The position numbers were made by a program, and so were the translations under genes. The notes under the pieces were generated by a model. The model ran no database searches. It had not been told where the DNA came from and worked only from the letters and a program-made list of their open reading frames with translations. Of a stretch of 64,000 nt of DNA, positions 25,162 to 33,996 are shown one piece after another. Source of the DNA: Streptomyces sp. CBMA152 (GTDB lineage Bacteria > Actinomycetota > Actinomycetes > Streptomycetales > Streptomycetaceae); contig NZ_MECJ01000033.1 in the NCBI RefSeq assembly GCF_014596475.1, positions 1-64,000 of the forward strand, in the 5' to 3' direction. Numbering within the stretch: position 1 is the first letter of the stretch; the number at the start of each line of letters is the position of its first letter.

Positions 25162-26094
25162 ATGACGACCGTGACCGAAAGCGAGCTGCTCCACGACGCG
25201 CTCGGCCTGCTCAGGGACCGCGAGGAGGTCGCCGAACGACTGCTCGCGTCCTCCGCGCGGCACTCCTTCGACCCCGACAAGGAGCTCGACTGGGACGCGC
25301 CGTTCGAGGACGGCAAGTGGTTCTGGCCGCCGGAGCTCCTCTCCCTCTACGACACCCCGCTGTGGCGCAAGATGTCCGAGGACCAGCGCTTCGAGCTCGC
25401 GCGCCACGAGGCCGCGTCGCTCGGCTCGCTCGGGATCTGGTTCGAGATCATCCTGATGCAGCTGCTCGTACGGCACATCTACGACAAGCCGGTGACCAGC
25501 AACCATGTGCGCTATGCGCTCACCGAGATAGCCGACGAGTGCCGGCACTCGATGATGTTCGCCCGGGTGATCAAGAAGGGCGGATCGCCCACGTATCCGG
25601 TCCCCCGGCTCTACCACAACCTCGCGCGCGTCCTGAAGACCGTCTCGACGACGCCGGGTTCGTTCGCCGCGACGCTGCTCGGCGAGGAGATCCTGGACTG
25701 GATGCAGCGGCTCACGTTCCCGGACGACCGGGTGCAGACGCTGATGCGCGGCGTCACCCGGATCCATGTGGTGGAGGAAGCCCGCCATGTCCGGTACGCC
25801 CGCGAGGAGTTGCGCCGCCAGATGGTGACCGCGCCGCGCTGGGAGCGGGAGCTCACCCGGGTCAGCTGCGGGGAGGCCGCGCGCGTCTTCTCCACCTGCT
25901 TCGTCAACCCGCAGGTGTACGAGAACGTGGGCCTGGACCGTCGCGAGGCCGTCGCGCAGGTGAAGGCGAGCGGCCACCGGCGCGAGGTGATGCAGAACGG
26001 GGCGAAGCGCTTGACCGACTTCCTGGACGACATCGGGGTGCTCAATGGCGTGAGCCGTCGGCTCTGGGTCAGCTCGGGGTTGCTTGCGCGGTAG
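25162..26094 (+). CDS. AurF-like diiron oxygenase-family protein
   Basis: 310 residues. Metal-ligand motifs are seen as LARHEAASLG, IADECRHSMMFAR, GEEILDWMQ and VVEEARHVRYAREEL, the E...ExxH pattern of the p-aminobenzoate N-oxygenase (AurF) family. ATG 25162 is preceded by GAGG at a rather long distance; ATG-lacking upstream codons to 25150 are not needed. A TetR-type regulator lies 200 bp downstream on the same strand. Relatives oxidise aryl or alkyl amines, but many genomic members are uncharacterised, so the substrate is open. Confidence 0.8.
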   Translation: MTTVTESELLHDALGLLRDREEVAERLLASSARHSFDPDKELDWDAPFEDGKWFWPPELLSLYDTPLWRKMSEDQRFELARHEAASLGSLGIWFEIILMQLLVRHIYDKPVTSNHVRYALTEIADECRHSMMFARVIKKGGSPTYPVPRLYHNLARVLKTVSTTPGSFAATLLGEEILDWMQRLTFPDDRVQTLMRGVTRIHVVEEARHVRYAREELRRQMVTAPRWERELTRVSCGEAARVFSTCFVNPQVYENVGLDRREAVAQVKASGHRREVMQNGAKRLTDFLDDIGVLNGVSRRLWVSSGLLAR

Positions 26095-26116
26095 CCGCTT
26101 CGGGGGTGCGGTGTCC

Positions 26117-26175
26117 TTCGGCTGCGGACCGTGCTGGGCTGGTCGCGCAGTTCCCCGCGCCCCTTGAGCAACCCG
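26117..26175. repeat. Dispersed inverted repeat, half copy 2
   Basis: Only the left arm is kept: TTCGGCTGCGGACCGTGCTG then the CGCGCAGTTCCCCGCGCCCC core, ending in TTGAGCAACCCGG. The right core arm appears deleted, leaving the outer GAGCAACCC directly after the left arm. Confidence 0.75.
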
Positions 26176-26293
26176 GTACCGCGGTGCGCTGCCACACAGC
26201 CGCTCAGCCGTGCCCGCGCGGGGGCGCATCGGTCCGAGCCAACTGCTCCCGGGCCCCGGGGCAAAGCTGCGGCACGGGGATTACGCTGCCAGC

Positions 26294-27019
26294 ATGACGT
26301 CACCGGCCACCACCCCCGCGTACCGCAGGCTGAGCGTCGAGGAGCGCCGCACTCAGCTCCTGGACGCCGCGCTGTCGCTCTTCGCGCACCGGGCGCCGGA
26401 GGACGTGTCGCTCGACGACGTGGCCGAGGCGGCCGGGGTCTCGCGGCCGCTGGTGTACCGGTACTTCCCAGGCGGCAAGCAGCAGCTGTACGAGGCCGCG
26501 CTGCGCTCGGCCGCCGACGAGCTGGAACTGTGCTTCGCCCAGGCCCAGACCGGCCCGCTCACCCACCGGCTCGCCCAGGCCCTGGACCGCTACCTCGCGT
26601 TCGTGGACCAGCACGACGCCGGGTTCTCCGCGCTCCTCCAGGGCGGCAGCGTCGCCGAGACCTCGCGGACGACCGCGATAGTCGACGAGGTGCGCCGGGC
26701 GGCCGCCGAGCAGATCCTCGTCCACCTCGGGGTGGAGGCACCGGGTGCACGGCTGCGGCTGATGGTGCGCACCTGGATCGCGGCCGTCGAGGCCGCCTCG
26801 CTGATCTGGCTCGACGAGGAGAAGCAGCCCCCGTTGCCCGAGCTGCGCGACTGGCTGGTCGACCACCTCGTCGCCCTGCTCACCGCGACCGCCGCGACCG
26901 ACCCGCAGACGTCGGCCGTCGTACGGGCGGCGCTCGCCCTGGAGTCCGCCGAGGGCCCGGCCGGGGTCCTCGCCCGCCGGATCGTCCCCGTCGTCGCCGA
27001 GGCGACCCACCTTCTGTGA
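26294..27019 (+). CDS. TetR-family transcriptional regulator
   Basis: 241 residues with an N-terminal TetR helix-turn-helix: RRTQLLDAALSLFAHR, then VSLDDVAEAAGVSRPLVYRY, where residues of helix 3 contact DNA. The C-terminal ligand domain is helical. TACGCT at 26282-26287, six bases before ATG 26294, predicts a leaderless mRNA; there is no Shine-Dalgarno. It follows a diiron oxygenase gene and may control the divergent diiron pair through the palindrome at 25050. Confidence 0.88.
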   Translation: MTSPATTPAYRRLSVEERRTQLLDAALSLFAHRAPEDVSLDDVAEAAGVSRPLVYRYFPGGKQQLYEAALRSAADELELCFAQAQTGPLTHRLAQALDRYLAFVDQHDAGFSALLQGGSVAETSRTTAIVDEVRRAAAEQILVHLGVEAPGARLRLMVRTWIAAVEAASLIWLDEEKQPPLPELRDWLVDHLVALLTATAATDPQTSAVVRAALALESAEGPAGVLARRIVPVVAEATHLL

Positions 27020-27065
27020 CACGCGGTGCGCGAGCTCGGCCCGTGACCGGTGTGACACTTGTGGC

Positions 27066-27335
27066 GTGCAGAGCGAGAACACCCTCTTTGTGGGCGGGCC
27101 CCTCGACGGGCGCGTCCTGCCCGTCCTGATCGGCCCGTCGGGCAAGCCGCCCCAGTGGTACGAGGTACCGGTCCCGGACGCCGACGGCGGCCCGCCGACG
27201 GTGTACGCGTACCGGCGCGAACCCGCCGGACACAGCAAGCGGCTCGGCATCCAGCGCGGCTGGAAGTACACCTACGCCCCCGAGGGCCGCGAGCCCCGCC
27301 GCTGGCCCTGGACCAAGCCGACGCCCCGCACGTAG
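27066..27335 (+). CDS. Conserved small protein of unknown function
   Basis: 89 residues, starting MQSENTLFVGGPLDGRVLPV, with a following YEVPVPDADG and a basic C-terminus rich in Arg, Trp and Pro. No signal peptide or membrane helix. The opening FVGGPLDGR-like block recurs in short actinobacterial and phage-like proteins whose role I do not know. A GACACT box at 27054-27059, six bases before GTG 27066, fits a leaderless start; no Shine-Dalgarno is seen. Confidence 0.65.
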   Translation: MQSENTLFVGGPLDGRVLPVLIGPSGKPPQWYEVPVPDADGGPPTVYAYRREPAGHSKRLGIQRGWKYTYAPEGREPRRWPWTKPTPRT

Positions 27336-27395
27336 ACGGGGTACTTGGCGCGATAAGCTCGCTGGTCCACGCCGTGCCGCAGGGGGAGTTGAACC

Positions 27396-29690
27396 ATGGA
27401 GGCGCTGACCGCCGAGGAACCGCGCGAGCTCGGTCCGTATCGCATGCGGGCCAGACTGCGCGAGACCGGCACGGCCCGGGTCTATCTCGCCCACGGCGCC
27501 GACGGACGCGGTGTCTCCGTCACCGCCGCCCGCCCCGATCTGGCCGCGCTGCCCGCCTTCCGCAGCCGCTTCCGCGACGAGGCACGGGCCGCCGAACGCC
27601 TCGCCGGGCCATGGGTGGCGCCGGTGCTGGCGACCGGGCCGGAGGAGTGGCTGCCGTGGCTGGCCACCCCGTTCGCGGCCGCGCTCACCCTCGCCGAGGC
27701 GGTGGCGCTCGCCGGACCACTGCCCGAGGCGACCGTACGTACGCTCGGCGCGGCGCTCGCCACCACGCTTGAGCGGGCGCACTCGGTGACCGGCGCGGCG
27801 TTCCAGGGCCTGGGCGCCGACGTCGTCCTGCTCACCGCCGACGGGCCGCTGGTCACCGCCTTCGGCGTGCTCGGCGGCGCCAGCGCGGCGAGCGCCGGGG
27901 AGGGCGGCCGACTCGGCGTGACCGTCGGCTATCTGACGCCGGAACAGGTCGCCGGGGAGAAGCCCGGCCCCGCCGCCGACGTGTTCATGCTGGGCATGCT
28001 GCTCACCTACGCGGCCGGGGGCGCGGGCCCCTTCGACGCGGGCCCGGCCGACGCGGCCGCGCACCGCATCGCGCACTCCGTCCCCGACCTCACCCCGGTC
28101 CCGGCCGCGCTGCGCCCGCTGCTGGGCCGCTGTCTGGCCAAGACGCCCGGCTCGCGCCCCTCCCCCGCCGAGGTGGCGGCGGAGCTGGTGCCCGGCGGGG
28201 TGGACGCGGTGCTGCCGGACGCCTGGCTCCCGCCGGGCGTGGCGACGGCGATCGCGGAACGGGCCGCGCAGGCACGGGAGTTGCCCGGGGTGACGCTCGG
28301 GGGCACGGTGCTGTGGCCCGCCGACGCGGCACCGGGTGCCGCGCCTGTGCCCGCCGCCCCGCAGGCCGCCCCCGCCCCTCCCCCGGCACCGGAGACGGCA
28401 CCCCCGCTCCCCACGTGGTCACCCCCGGCCATCCCCACCCCGAGCACCCCCGGATCACCCCTCTCCCGTATCACCGCCGACCGCAGGTCGCTCCTGACAG
28501 CCGGGCTCGCCTCCATCGCCGGACTCGCGCTCGGGGCGGGCGCGGTGCTCGCGTTCGACGGGGACGGCGGGGACTCCAAGAGCCCGGCGGTCGACGCCAA
28601 GCCTGTGGCCCGCCCGCAGCCCGTGCCCGGCACGCCACCCACCGCCCGCTGGGGATACGCCGTACCCGGCGGCAAGCTGCTCGGTACCCCGCTCGTCCAG
28701 GGCGCGGTCCTGGTCGTCCCCGGCGCCGCGCTCACCGGCGTCGACCTGCGCACCGGAAAGCAGCTGTGGAACCGCCCGGAGCTGGCCGGGGTGGCCCAAC
28801 TGCAGCCCGCCGACGCCGAGTTGGCGTTCGGCGCGGGCCCCACCGACTTCATCTGGTTCGCCGTCGCGGATGGCTCCATCCGCCAGAAGGTCGCGTACAC
28901 CTCACTCGCCCCCGGCATGAGCACCCCGGAGGTCCGGGCGCACGAGGACACCACGGTGTGGTTCACCGCCACCGTCGGCAAGGACTCCGCCCTCTACGCG
29001 TACGACATCACCCACCGCACCGTCCTGTGGCGCAGACCGCTGGGCCGGGGCGAGACCTTCGAGTGGGCCACGCCGTACGGCGGCCAGCTGATCTCCCGCC
29101 GCCCGGCGGCCTCCCCGCCCAAGGGCGCCAAGCAGGTGCTCGGGGAGTTCTTCGCCGTCGACCCGAAGACCGGCAAGGACGTGTGGTCGCGGACATACGG
29201 CTCGGTGCTCCCGACCGACCCGGCGGTGCTCACCCCCGACGGCACCCTGCTGACGCAGGCGGGCGGCGGCCTCCAGGCGTTCGACCTCACCACCACGAAC
29301 CCGCGCTGGCAGCACCCCAAGGGCAAGGCCGCGTACGGAACTCCTGTCTCTGACAAGGGAGTTGTGTACGTACCGGACAACGGTACGCAGGTGACGGCGC
29401 TCGGGGCGGCGGACGGGCAGCAGCGGTGGGCGGGGACCACCGACCTCGCGCTGGGCACGCCGGTGGAGACGCGGACGGTGGCGGGCGCGTCCGGGCGTAC
29501 GCTCCTCGCCCTCGACCCGTTCCAGGTCACGGCGTTCGACGCGGCGAGCGGCGAGCGGCTGTGGAAGTTCCAGGACGCGGGCACCAAGGAGGAGTCGGCG
29601 GACCGGGGCGTCTACCGGGCCGTGGTGGCGGGCGCGGACACGGCGGTGGTGTGGCACGGGGCGACGCTGTACGCGCTGCCGGTGTCGTAA
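27396..29690 (+). CDS. Membrane-anchored pseudokinase with PQQ-type beta-propeller sensor domain
   Basis: 764 residues in three parts. Residues 1-275 have the fold pattern of a Hanks-type Ser/Thr kinase but have lost the catalytic residues: the VAIK lysine is absent (VSVTAARPDLA), the HRD loop reads GAAFQGLGADVVLL and DFG reads TAFG. The activation-segment end is recognisable (VTVGYLTPEQVAGEKPG, then ADVFMLGMLL). A Pro/Ala-rich linker and one membrane helix (about 365-388) follow, then an external domain with repeats such as VDLRTGKQLWNR, VDPKTGKDVWSR and FDAASGERLWKF, the PQQ/quinoprotein propeller signature. AGGGGGAG precedes ATG 27396. Probably a signalling scaffold rather than an enzyme. 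Confidence 0.85.
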   Translation: MEALTAEEPRELGPYRMRARLRETGTARVYLAHGADGRGVSVTAARPDLAALPAFRSRFRDEARAAERLAGPWVAPVLATGPEEWLPWLATPFAAALTLAEAVALAGPLPEATVRTLGAALATTLERAHSVTGAAFQGLGADVVLLTADGPLVTAFGVLGGASAASAGEGGRLGVTVGYLTPEQVAGEKPGPAADVFMLGMLLTYAAGGAGPFDAGPADAAAHRIAHSVPDLTPVPAALRPLLGRCLAKTPGSRPSPAEVAAELVPGGVDAVLPDAWLPPGVATAIAERAAQARELPGVTLGGTVLWPADAAPGAAPVPAAPQAAPAPPPAPETAPPLPTWSPPAIPTPSTPGSPLSRITADRRSLLTAGLASIAGLALGAGAVLAFDGDGGDSKSPAVDAKPVARPQPVPGTPPTARWGYAVPGGKLLGTPLVQGAVLVVPGAALTGVDLRTGKQLWNRPELAGVAQLQPADAELAFGAGPTDFIWFAVADGSIRQKVAYTSLAPGMSTPEVRAHEDTTVWFTATVGKDSALYAYDITHRTVLWRRPLGRGETFEWATPYGGQLISRRPAASPPKGAKQVLGEFFAVDPKTGKDVWSRTYGSVLPTDPAVLTPDGTLLTQAGGGLQAFDLTTTNPRWQHPKGKAAYGTPVSDKGVVYVPDNGTQVTALGAADGQQRWAGTTDLALGTPVETRTVAGASGRTLLALDPFQVTAFDAASGERLWKFQDAGTKEESADRGVYRAVVAGADTAVVWHGATLYALPVS

Positions 29691-29832
29691 GCGGTCGTAA
29701 GCAGGTGTCGTAGCGCCTACGCAAGCGGCCGCACCGGTGTACGGCCGGACGGGTGAGGGATTCGCACCGTTCACCCCGCTCGGCGGGCATCGCGGCGGGC
29801 CACCGTGCCACCATCCGACCGGAGGTGAGCAC

Positions 29833-30966
29833 GTGTCAGTCGGAACTCTGCGCTCGGTGTGCACCGCTGCGGCCGTGGCGGCCGCACTGGTGTCGGCCGT
29901 CCCCACCGCGCATGCCGCGCCCACACCGCCCGAGAGCTCGGTGAGCGGTCTGCTGACGCAGTTGCAGACGCTGTACCGGCAGGCGGAGGAGGCGTCCGAG
30001 GCGTACAACGCGGCCGAGGAGCGGCTGAAGCTGCGGGCGGCGGACGAGAAGAAGGTCGCGGCCGGGCTGACGAAGGCGCGTGTGGCGCTCGCGGACAGCC
30101 GCGCGGCCGCCGGCCGCCTGGCCCGCGAGCAGTACCAGGGCCGCAGCGAACTCTCCATCTACATGCAGCTGTTGCTGGCCCGCGACCCGCAGGGCGCGCT
30201 GGACCAGGGGCATCTGCTCCGGCGGGCCGCCGACTCGCGCCGGGCGACCGTGACCCGGCTCGCGCGGACCGAGCGGCAGGCCGACGCGCTGGCGCGGGCC
30301 GCCCGTAAGGCGCTGGACGAGCAGACGACGCTGGCCGCGCGGCGGCGTACCGCGCGGGACGCGGTGCGGGCGCGGCTGAAGGACGTGGAGGGTCTGCTCT
30401 CCGCCCTGAGCGCGGACCAGCTCGCGGAGCTGGCGCAGCTTGAGCAGCAGGGCATGGCGAAGGCTCAGCGGGATCTGCTGGCGACGGGGGCGTTGAGCGG
30501 GGTGCGAGCGCCTTCCGAGGAGGGTGAGCAGGCGCTCAAGTACGCGGTGGGTCAGCTCGGGAAGCCGTATGTGTGGGGCGCGGAGGGGCCGGGCTCGTAC
30601 GACTGCTCCGGCCTGACCTCCCAGGCGTGGGCCCATGCGGGCCGGGCCATCCCGCGCACCAGCCAGGAGCAGTGGGCGGAGCTGCCCCGGGTGCCGCTGC
30701 GCGCCCTGCGCCCCGGTGACCTGGTCGTCTACTACCCCAAGGCCACGCATGTGGCGATGTACCTCGGCGACGGCCTGGTGGTCCAGGCCCCGCGCCCCGG
30801 GACCCGGGTGAAGATCTCCCCGATCGCGGCGAACCCGCTCCTGGGCGCGGTCCGCCCCGACCCGTCGGCGGTCCCGCTGCGCTCGTACCACCCTCCGCGG
30901 CTGCCGCCGGGTGCGACGGAGGGGTCGGACGAGGGGTACGCACCGGAGTCGCCCCCGGGGGAATAG
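29833..30966 (+). CDS. Secreted NlpC/P60 peptidoglycan endopeptidase with coiled-coil region
   Basis: 377 residues. A signal peptide ends AHA-AP near residue 28. Residues ~35-220 form a long coiled coil, as in RipA/PcsB-like hydrolases where it controls access to the active site. The NlpC/P60 domain follows, with catalytic Cys in YDCSGLT (C258) and His in THVAMYLG (H306). GTG 29833 follows GGAGG. The C-terminal ~35 residues are Pro/Gly-rich. It cuts stem peptides of peptidoglycan outside the membrane. The spacer before it contains reiterated GTCGTAAGC units derived from the end of the preceding gene. Confidence 0.92.
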   Translation: MSVGTLRSVCTAAAVAAALVSAVPTAHAAPTPPESSVSGLLTQLQTLYRQAEEASEAYNAAEERLKLRAADEKKVAAGLTKARVALADSRAAAGRLAREQYQGRSELSIYMQLLLARDPQGALDQGHLLRRAADSRRATVTRLARTERQADALARAARKALDEQTTLAARRRTARDAVRARLKDVEGLLSALSADQLAELAQLEQQGMAKAQRDLLATGALSGVRAPSEEGEQALKYAVGQLGKPYVWGAEGPGSYDCSGLTSQAWAHAGRAIPRTSQEQWAELPRVPLRALRPGDLVVYYPKATHVAMYLGDGLVVQAPRPGTRVKISPIAANPLLGAVRPDPSAVPLRSYHPPRLPPGATEGSDEGYAPESPPGE

Positions 30967-31009
30967 CCCCCACCCCGCCCCTTCCCGAAACTCTCCGAGG
31001 GATGGTGTT

Positions 31010-31124
31010 CGGCTGCGGATCGTGGGGGCTGGTCGCGCAGTTCCCCGCGCCCCTAGGAGGGCCCGAAGGGCCCATCTTCAGGGGCGCGGGGAACTGCGCG
31101 AGCAACCCCCACCGGCGGGCAGCC
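31010..31124. repeat. Dispersed inverted repeat, copy 3
   Basis: Core arms at 31034-31054 and 31080-31100 pair over 21 bp, with a smaller hairpin GGGCCCGAAGGGCCC in the loop. Outer arms CGGCTGCGG (left) and GGGCAGCC (right) partly pair. It fills the gap between the convergent NlpC/P60 and StyA-like genes. Confidence 0.85.
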
Positions 31125-31152
31125 AAAAGAACCAGGCCGCCCGCCCAGGGGT

Positions 31153-32403
31153 TTAGGGAAGGGGCGGGGTGGGGGCGGACACCTCGGCCAAGTACGCCCC
31201 CGTCCTCTCCTCCTCGAAGAAGAAGTTCTCGAAGTCCGCCGGGTCGTCGAAACCGTTCGCGAAGCGGTCGGCGACCGGCTGGAGTTCGGACGCCGCGCCG
31301 ATCAGGTTGAGAACATGCTCCGGCGGCGGCCCCAGCATCGCGTTGGTCCACTTCACCACCGGCCCCGCCGTGGACCAGTACCGCTCGAACGTCGCCCGCA
31401 TCCACGCCTCGTCGAACACCCCGTCCCCGTGCGACACGATCGACGCCAGGTAGGAAGCCGCGCACTTGGAGGCGGAGTTGGAGCCCTGGCCGGTGATCGG
31501 GTCGTTGGCGACGACCACGTCGGCCACGCCGAGCACCAGGCCGCCGCCAGGCAGCCGCCCGACGGGGTTGCGGACCGTCGGCGCGTAGCGGCCCGCCAAC
31601 GTACCGCCCTCGTCGGTCAGTTCGACCTTCGTCGCCCGCGCGTACTCCCAGGGCGTGAACTTCTCCATCAGGGAGAGGGTCAACGACAGGTGCTCGGACG
31701 GGTCCGTCACGCCCTGGAACACGTCCAGCGGGCCGCCGGGGATGCCCTCCCAGAAGAGGATGTCGGCACGCCCGGACGTCGTCAGCGTCGGCATCACGAA
31801 CAGTTCGCCCACACCCGGCACCAGATTGCAGCGCACCGCGTCGAAGTCGGGGTGCTCGGGGCGCGGGCCGAGCCCGTGCACGTACGACACCGCCAGCGCA
31901 CGCTGCGGCTCGGTGAACGGGGAGCGCGAGGCGTCCCGGCCGAACATCGAGACCAGCTCGCCCTTGCCCGCGGACACCAGCACCAGGTCATACGTACGGG
32001 CGAAGAAGTCCAGGTCGGAGACGGCCGCGCCATGGATCACCAGCTGGCCGCCGCGCTGCGCGAACGTCTCCATCCAGCCCGCCATCTTGACCCGCTGGTC
32101 GACCGACTGCGCGAAGCCGTCGAGGCGCCCCACCCAGTCGATCGGGCGCGAGCCGTCCGGCGCCGCGACCGACACGCCCACGCCCTCGATACGCGGGGCC
32201 TGGGACTCCCAGAAGTTCAGGCCGAGGTCCCGTTCGTGCTGGAGCGCCGTGTGGAACATGCACTGCGTGGACATGACCCGGCCGGACCGGATCTCGTCGG
32301 ACGTCCGGTTGGACATCAGGGTGACCTCGTACCCCTGGGACTGAAGTCCGAGGGCCAGCTGAAGACCGGACTGACCGGCTCCGACTATCAGGATTCTCCG
32401 CAT
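31153..32403 (-). CDS. StyA-like FAD monooxygenase (styrene/indole monooxygenase family)
   Basis: 416 residues. ILIVGAGQSGLQLALGLQ at the N-terminus is the FAD Rossmann motif. The later blocks (RALAVSYVHGL, LGVADVVVANDPITGQGSNS) follow the layout of styrene monooxygenase StyA, a two-component flavoprotein that takes reduced FAD from a separate reductase; no reductase gene is adjacent. ATG 32403 follows GGAG by eight bases. It lies 87 bp downstream of cvnD on the same strand, so it is probably read with the conservon, whose effector genes are often oxygenases such as P450s. The substrate is unknown. Confidence 0.82.
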   Translation of the reverse strand: MRRILIVGAGQSGLQLALGLQSQGYEVTLMSNRTSDEIRSGRVMSTQCMFHTALQHERDLGLNFWESQAPRIEGVGVSVAAPDGSRPIDWVGRLDGFAQSVDQRVKMAGWMETFAQRGGQLVIHGAAVSDLDFFARTYDLVLVSAGKGELVSMFGRDASRSPFTEPQRALAVSYVHGLGPRPEHPDFDAVRCNLVPGVGELFVMPTLTTSGRADILFWEGIPGGPLDVFQGVTDPSEHLSLTLSLMEKFTPWEYARATKVELTDEGGTLAGRYAPTVRNPVGRLPGGGLVLGVADVVVANDPITGQGSNSASKCAASYLASIVSHGDGVFDEAWMRATFERYWSTAGPVVKWTNAMLGPPPEHVLNLIGAASELQPVADRFANGFDDPADFENFFFEEERTGAYLAEVSAPTPPLP

Positions 32404-32490
32404 ACGAAATTTCTCCGATACCGATACGTAAAGGGGCACGACACGGGGGGTGGCGGGTCTTGAATCGGGTTTTGCGAGGACGTGCCGGAG

Positions 32491-33135
32491 CTACTCCGGC
32501 AGCTCCTCCAGCGCGTGCGACACCAGGCTCAGCAGCGACTCGATCACCGTGATCCGGTCCCGCGCGTCCATGATCACCACAGGGATGTGCGGCGCCACCG
32601 TCAGCGCCTCCCGGACGTCCTCGGCCTCGAACGACTCGGTGCCCTCGAAGTGGTTGACGGCCACGATGTACGGCAGGCCGCAGCTCTCGAAGTAGTCGAG
32701 CGCCGGGAAGCAGTCGGTGAGGCGGCGGGTGTCGGCAAGGACCACCGCGCCGATCGCGCCGCGCACGATGTCGTCCCACATGAACCAGAACCGCTGCTGC
32801 CCGGGCGTACCGAACACGTACAGGACGAGGTCGTCGTCGAGGGTGATGCGGCCGAAGTCCATGGCCACCGTGGTGGTCGACTTCTCCGGGGTGGCCGCGA
32901 GGTCGTCGGTGGCCTCGCTCGCCTGGGTCATCACCGCTTCGGTCTGCAGCGGGGTGATCTCCGAGACCGAGGAGACGAACGTCGTCTTGCCCACGCCGAA
33001 GCCGCCCGCCACCACGACCTTGGTGGCGATGGGGGCCCTGGTGCGGTCGCGCTGCCAGTCCTTCAGCTCCTCCTCGAAGGGCTCCTCGGGAGCCGGAACG
33101 TCGGAGGCCAGGACGTCAGAGCCTGCGGAGTCCAC
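32491..33135 (-). CDS. cvnD: CvnD, conservon Ras-like GTPase
   Basis: 214 residues. P-loop GGFGVGKTT (residues 44-52), DxxG-like block VFGTPGQQRFWFMW and base-recognition-like VNHFEG are visible; as in other conservon GTPases the canonical NKxD is altered. CvnD is thought to work with CvnA-C as a membrane-associated complex resembling eukaryotic G-protein-coupled signalling. GTG 33135 is chosen for GAAAGGG upstream; it overlaps the end of cvnC by 20 nt. Last conserved member of the cvnA-B-C-D operon. Confidence 0.92.
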   Translation of the reverse strand: MDSAGSDVLASDVPAPEEPFEEELKDWQRDRTRAPIATKVVVAGGFGVGKTTFVSSVSEITPLQTEAVMTQASEATDDLAATPEKSTTTVAMDFGRITLDDDLVLYVFGTPGQQRFWFMWDDIVRGAIGAVVLADTRRLTDCFPALDYFESCGLPYIVAVNHFEGTESFEAEDVREALTVAPHIPVVIMDARDRITVIESLLSLVSHALEELPE

Positions 33136-33514
33136 TGAGCACCCTTTCGAGCAGTGCGCGGTCGGGCCTGCCGGGGCCGTGCCCGGTCCCGTACACACGG
33201 ATCCTTCCCTGGTCGGCCAGGTCGCTGAGCAGGACGCGGACGACGCCGAGCGGCATCCGCAGCAGCGCCGAGATCTCCGCGACCGTCCGCATCGCGCGGC
33301 AGATCTCCACGATCGCCAGCATCTCCGGCATGATCCGCGCCGCGCTCCCGGTGAGCGCCTTGCGCTCCTCGGGCGCCTCGATGGCCGCCACGAACGTCTC
33401 CACGAGCAGGACGTGCCCGAAGCGGGTGCGCCCGCCCGTCAGCGAGTACGGGCGTACGCGGGCCGGTTTGCGGCCGGCGCCTCGTATCGGCAGCTTCGGG
33501 GCGGACGGACTCAT
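33116..33514 (-). CDS. cvnC: CvnC, conservon DUF742 protein
   Basis: 132 residues matching DUF742: RPYSLTGGRTRFGHVLLVET, then a winged-helix-like segment (AEISALLRMPLGVVRVLLSD, LADQGRIRVY). It starts at ATG 33514 in an ATGA overlap with the stop of cvnB and overlaps cvnD at its end. Likely a DNA-binding or adaptor subunit of the conservon complex; its biochemical role is not established for the family. Confidence 0.92.
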   Translation of the reverse strand: MSPSAPKLPIRGAGRKPARVRPYSLTGGRTRFGHVLLVETFVAAIEAPEERKALTGSAARIMPEMLAIVEICRAMRTVAEISALLRMPLGVVRVLLSDLADQGRIRVYGTGHGPGRPDRALLERVLSGLRRL

Positions 33515-33996
33515 TGGGCGGCCTCCATCGACTGGCGCAGCTCGCTGCGGAGTTCGGGGGTGAGCACATGTCCGGCGCGGCCGACGAAGAGCGCCATGTG
33601 ATACGCGACCACACTCATGTCGCAGTCGGGTGTGGCGTGCACACCGAGCAGCGAGCCGTCGCTGATGGCCATGACGAAGACGCTGCCCTGCTCCATCGCG
33701 ACCACCGTCTGCTTGACGTTGCCGCCGTCCATCAGGCGCGCGGCCCCATGGGTGAGGCTGGCGATGCCGGAGACGATGGTGGCGAGGTCGGCGCTGGAGC
33801 CGCGCGGGCCCTGGGGGCGCGGCTCGGGGCGGGCGCGGCGCTGTTCCGGGTCGGAGGAGAGCAGCAGCAGTCCGTCCGACGAGACGACCGCGACCGAGAT
33901 GAGCCCCGGCACCTCCTCCACGAGATTCTTCAGCAGCCAGTGCAGATTGCGTGCCTCGCTGCTCAGTCCGAACGTGCCGGTGCCGGTCGCAGTCAA
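33511..33996 (-). CDS. cvnB: CvnB, conservon roadblock/LC7 protein
   Basis: 161 residues with the roadblock/LC7 fold (LHWLLKNLVEEVPGLISVAV then VSSDGLLLLSS; later VVAMEQGSVFVMAISDGSLL). In conservons this subunit is thought to regulate the GTPase CvnD, as MglB-like proteins act on MglA. The start is a TTG at 33996 that overlaps the TGA of cvnA (TTGA). Overlaps at both ends show tight translational coupling. Confidence 0.92.
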   Translation of the reverse strand: MTATGTGTFGLSSEARNLHWLLKNLVEEVPGLISVAVVSSDGLLLLSSDPEQRRARPEPRPQGPRGSSADLATIVSGIASLTHGAARLMDGGNVKQTVVAMEQGSVFVMAISDGSLLGVHATPDCDMSVVAYHMALFVGRAGHVLTPELRSELRQSMEAAQ

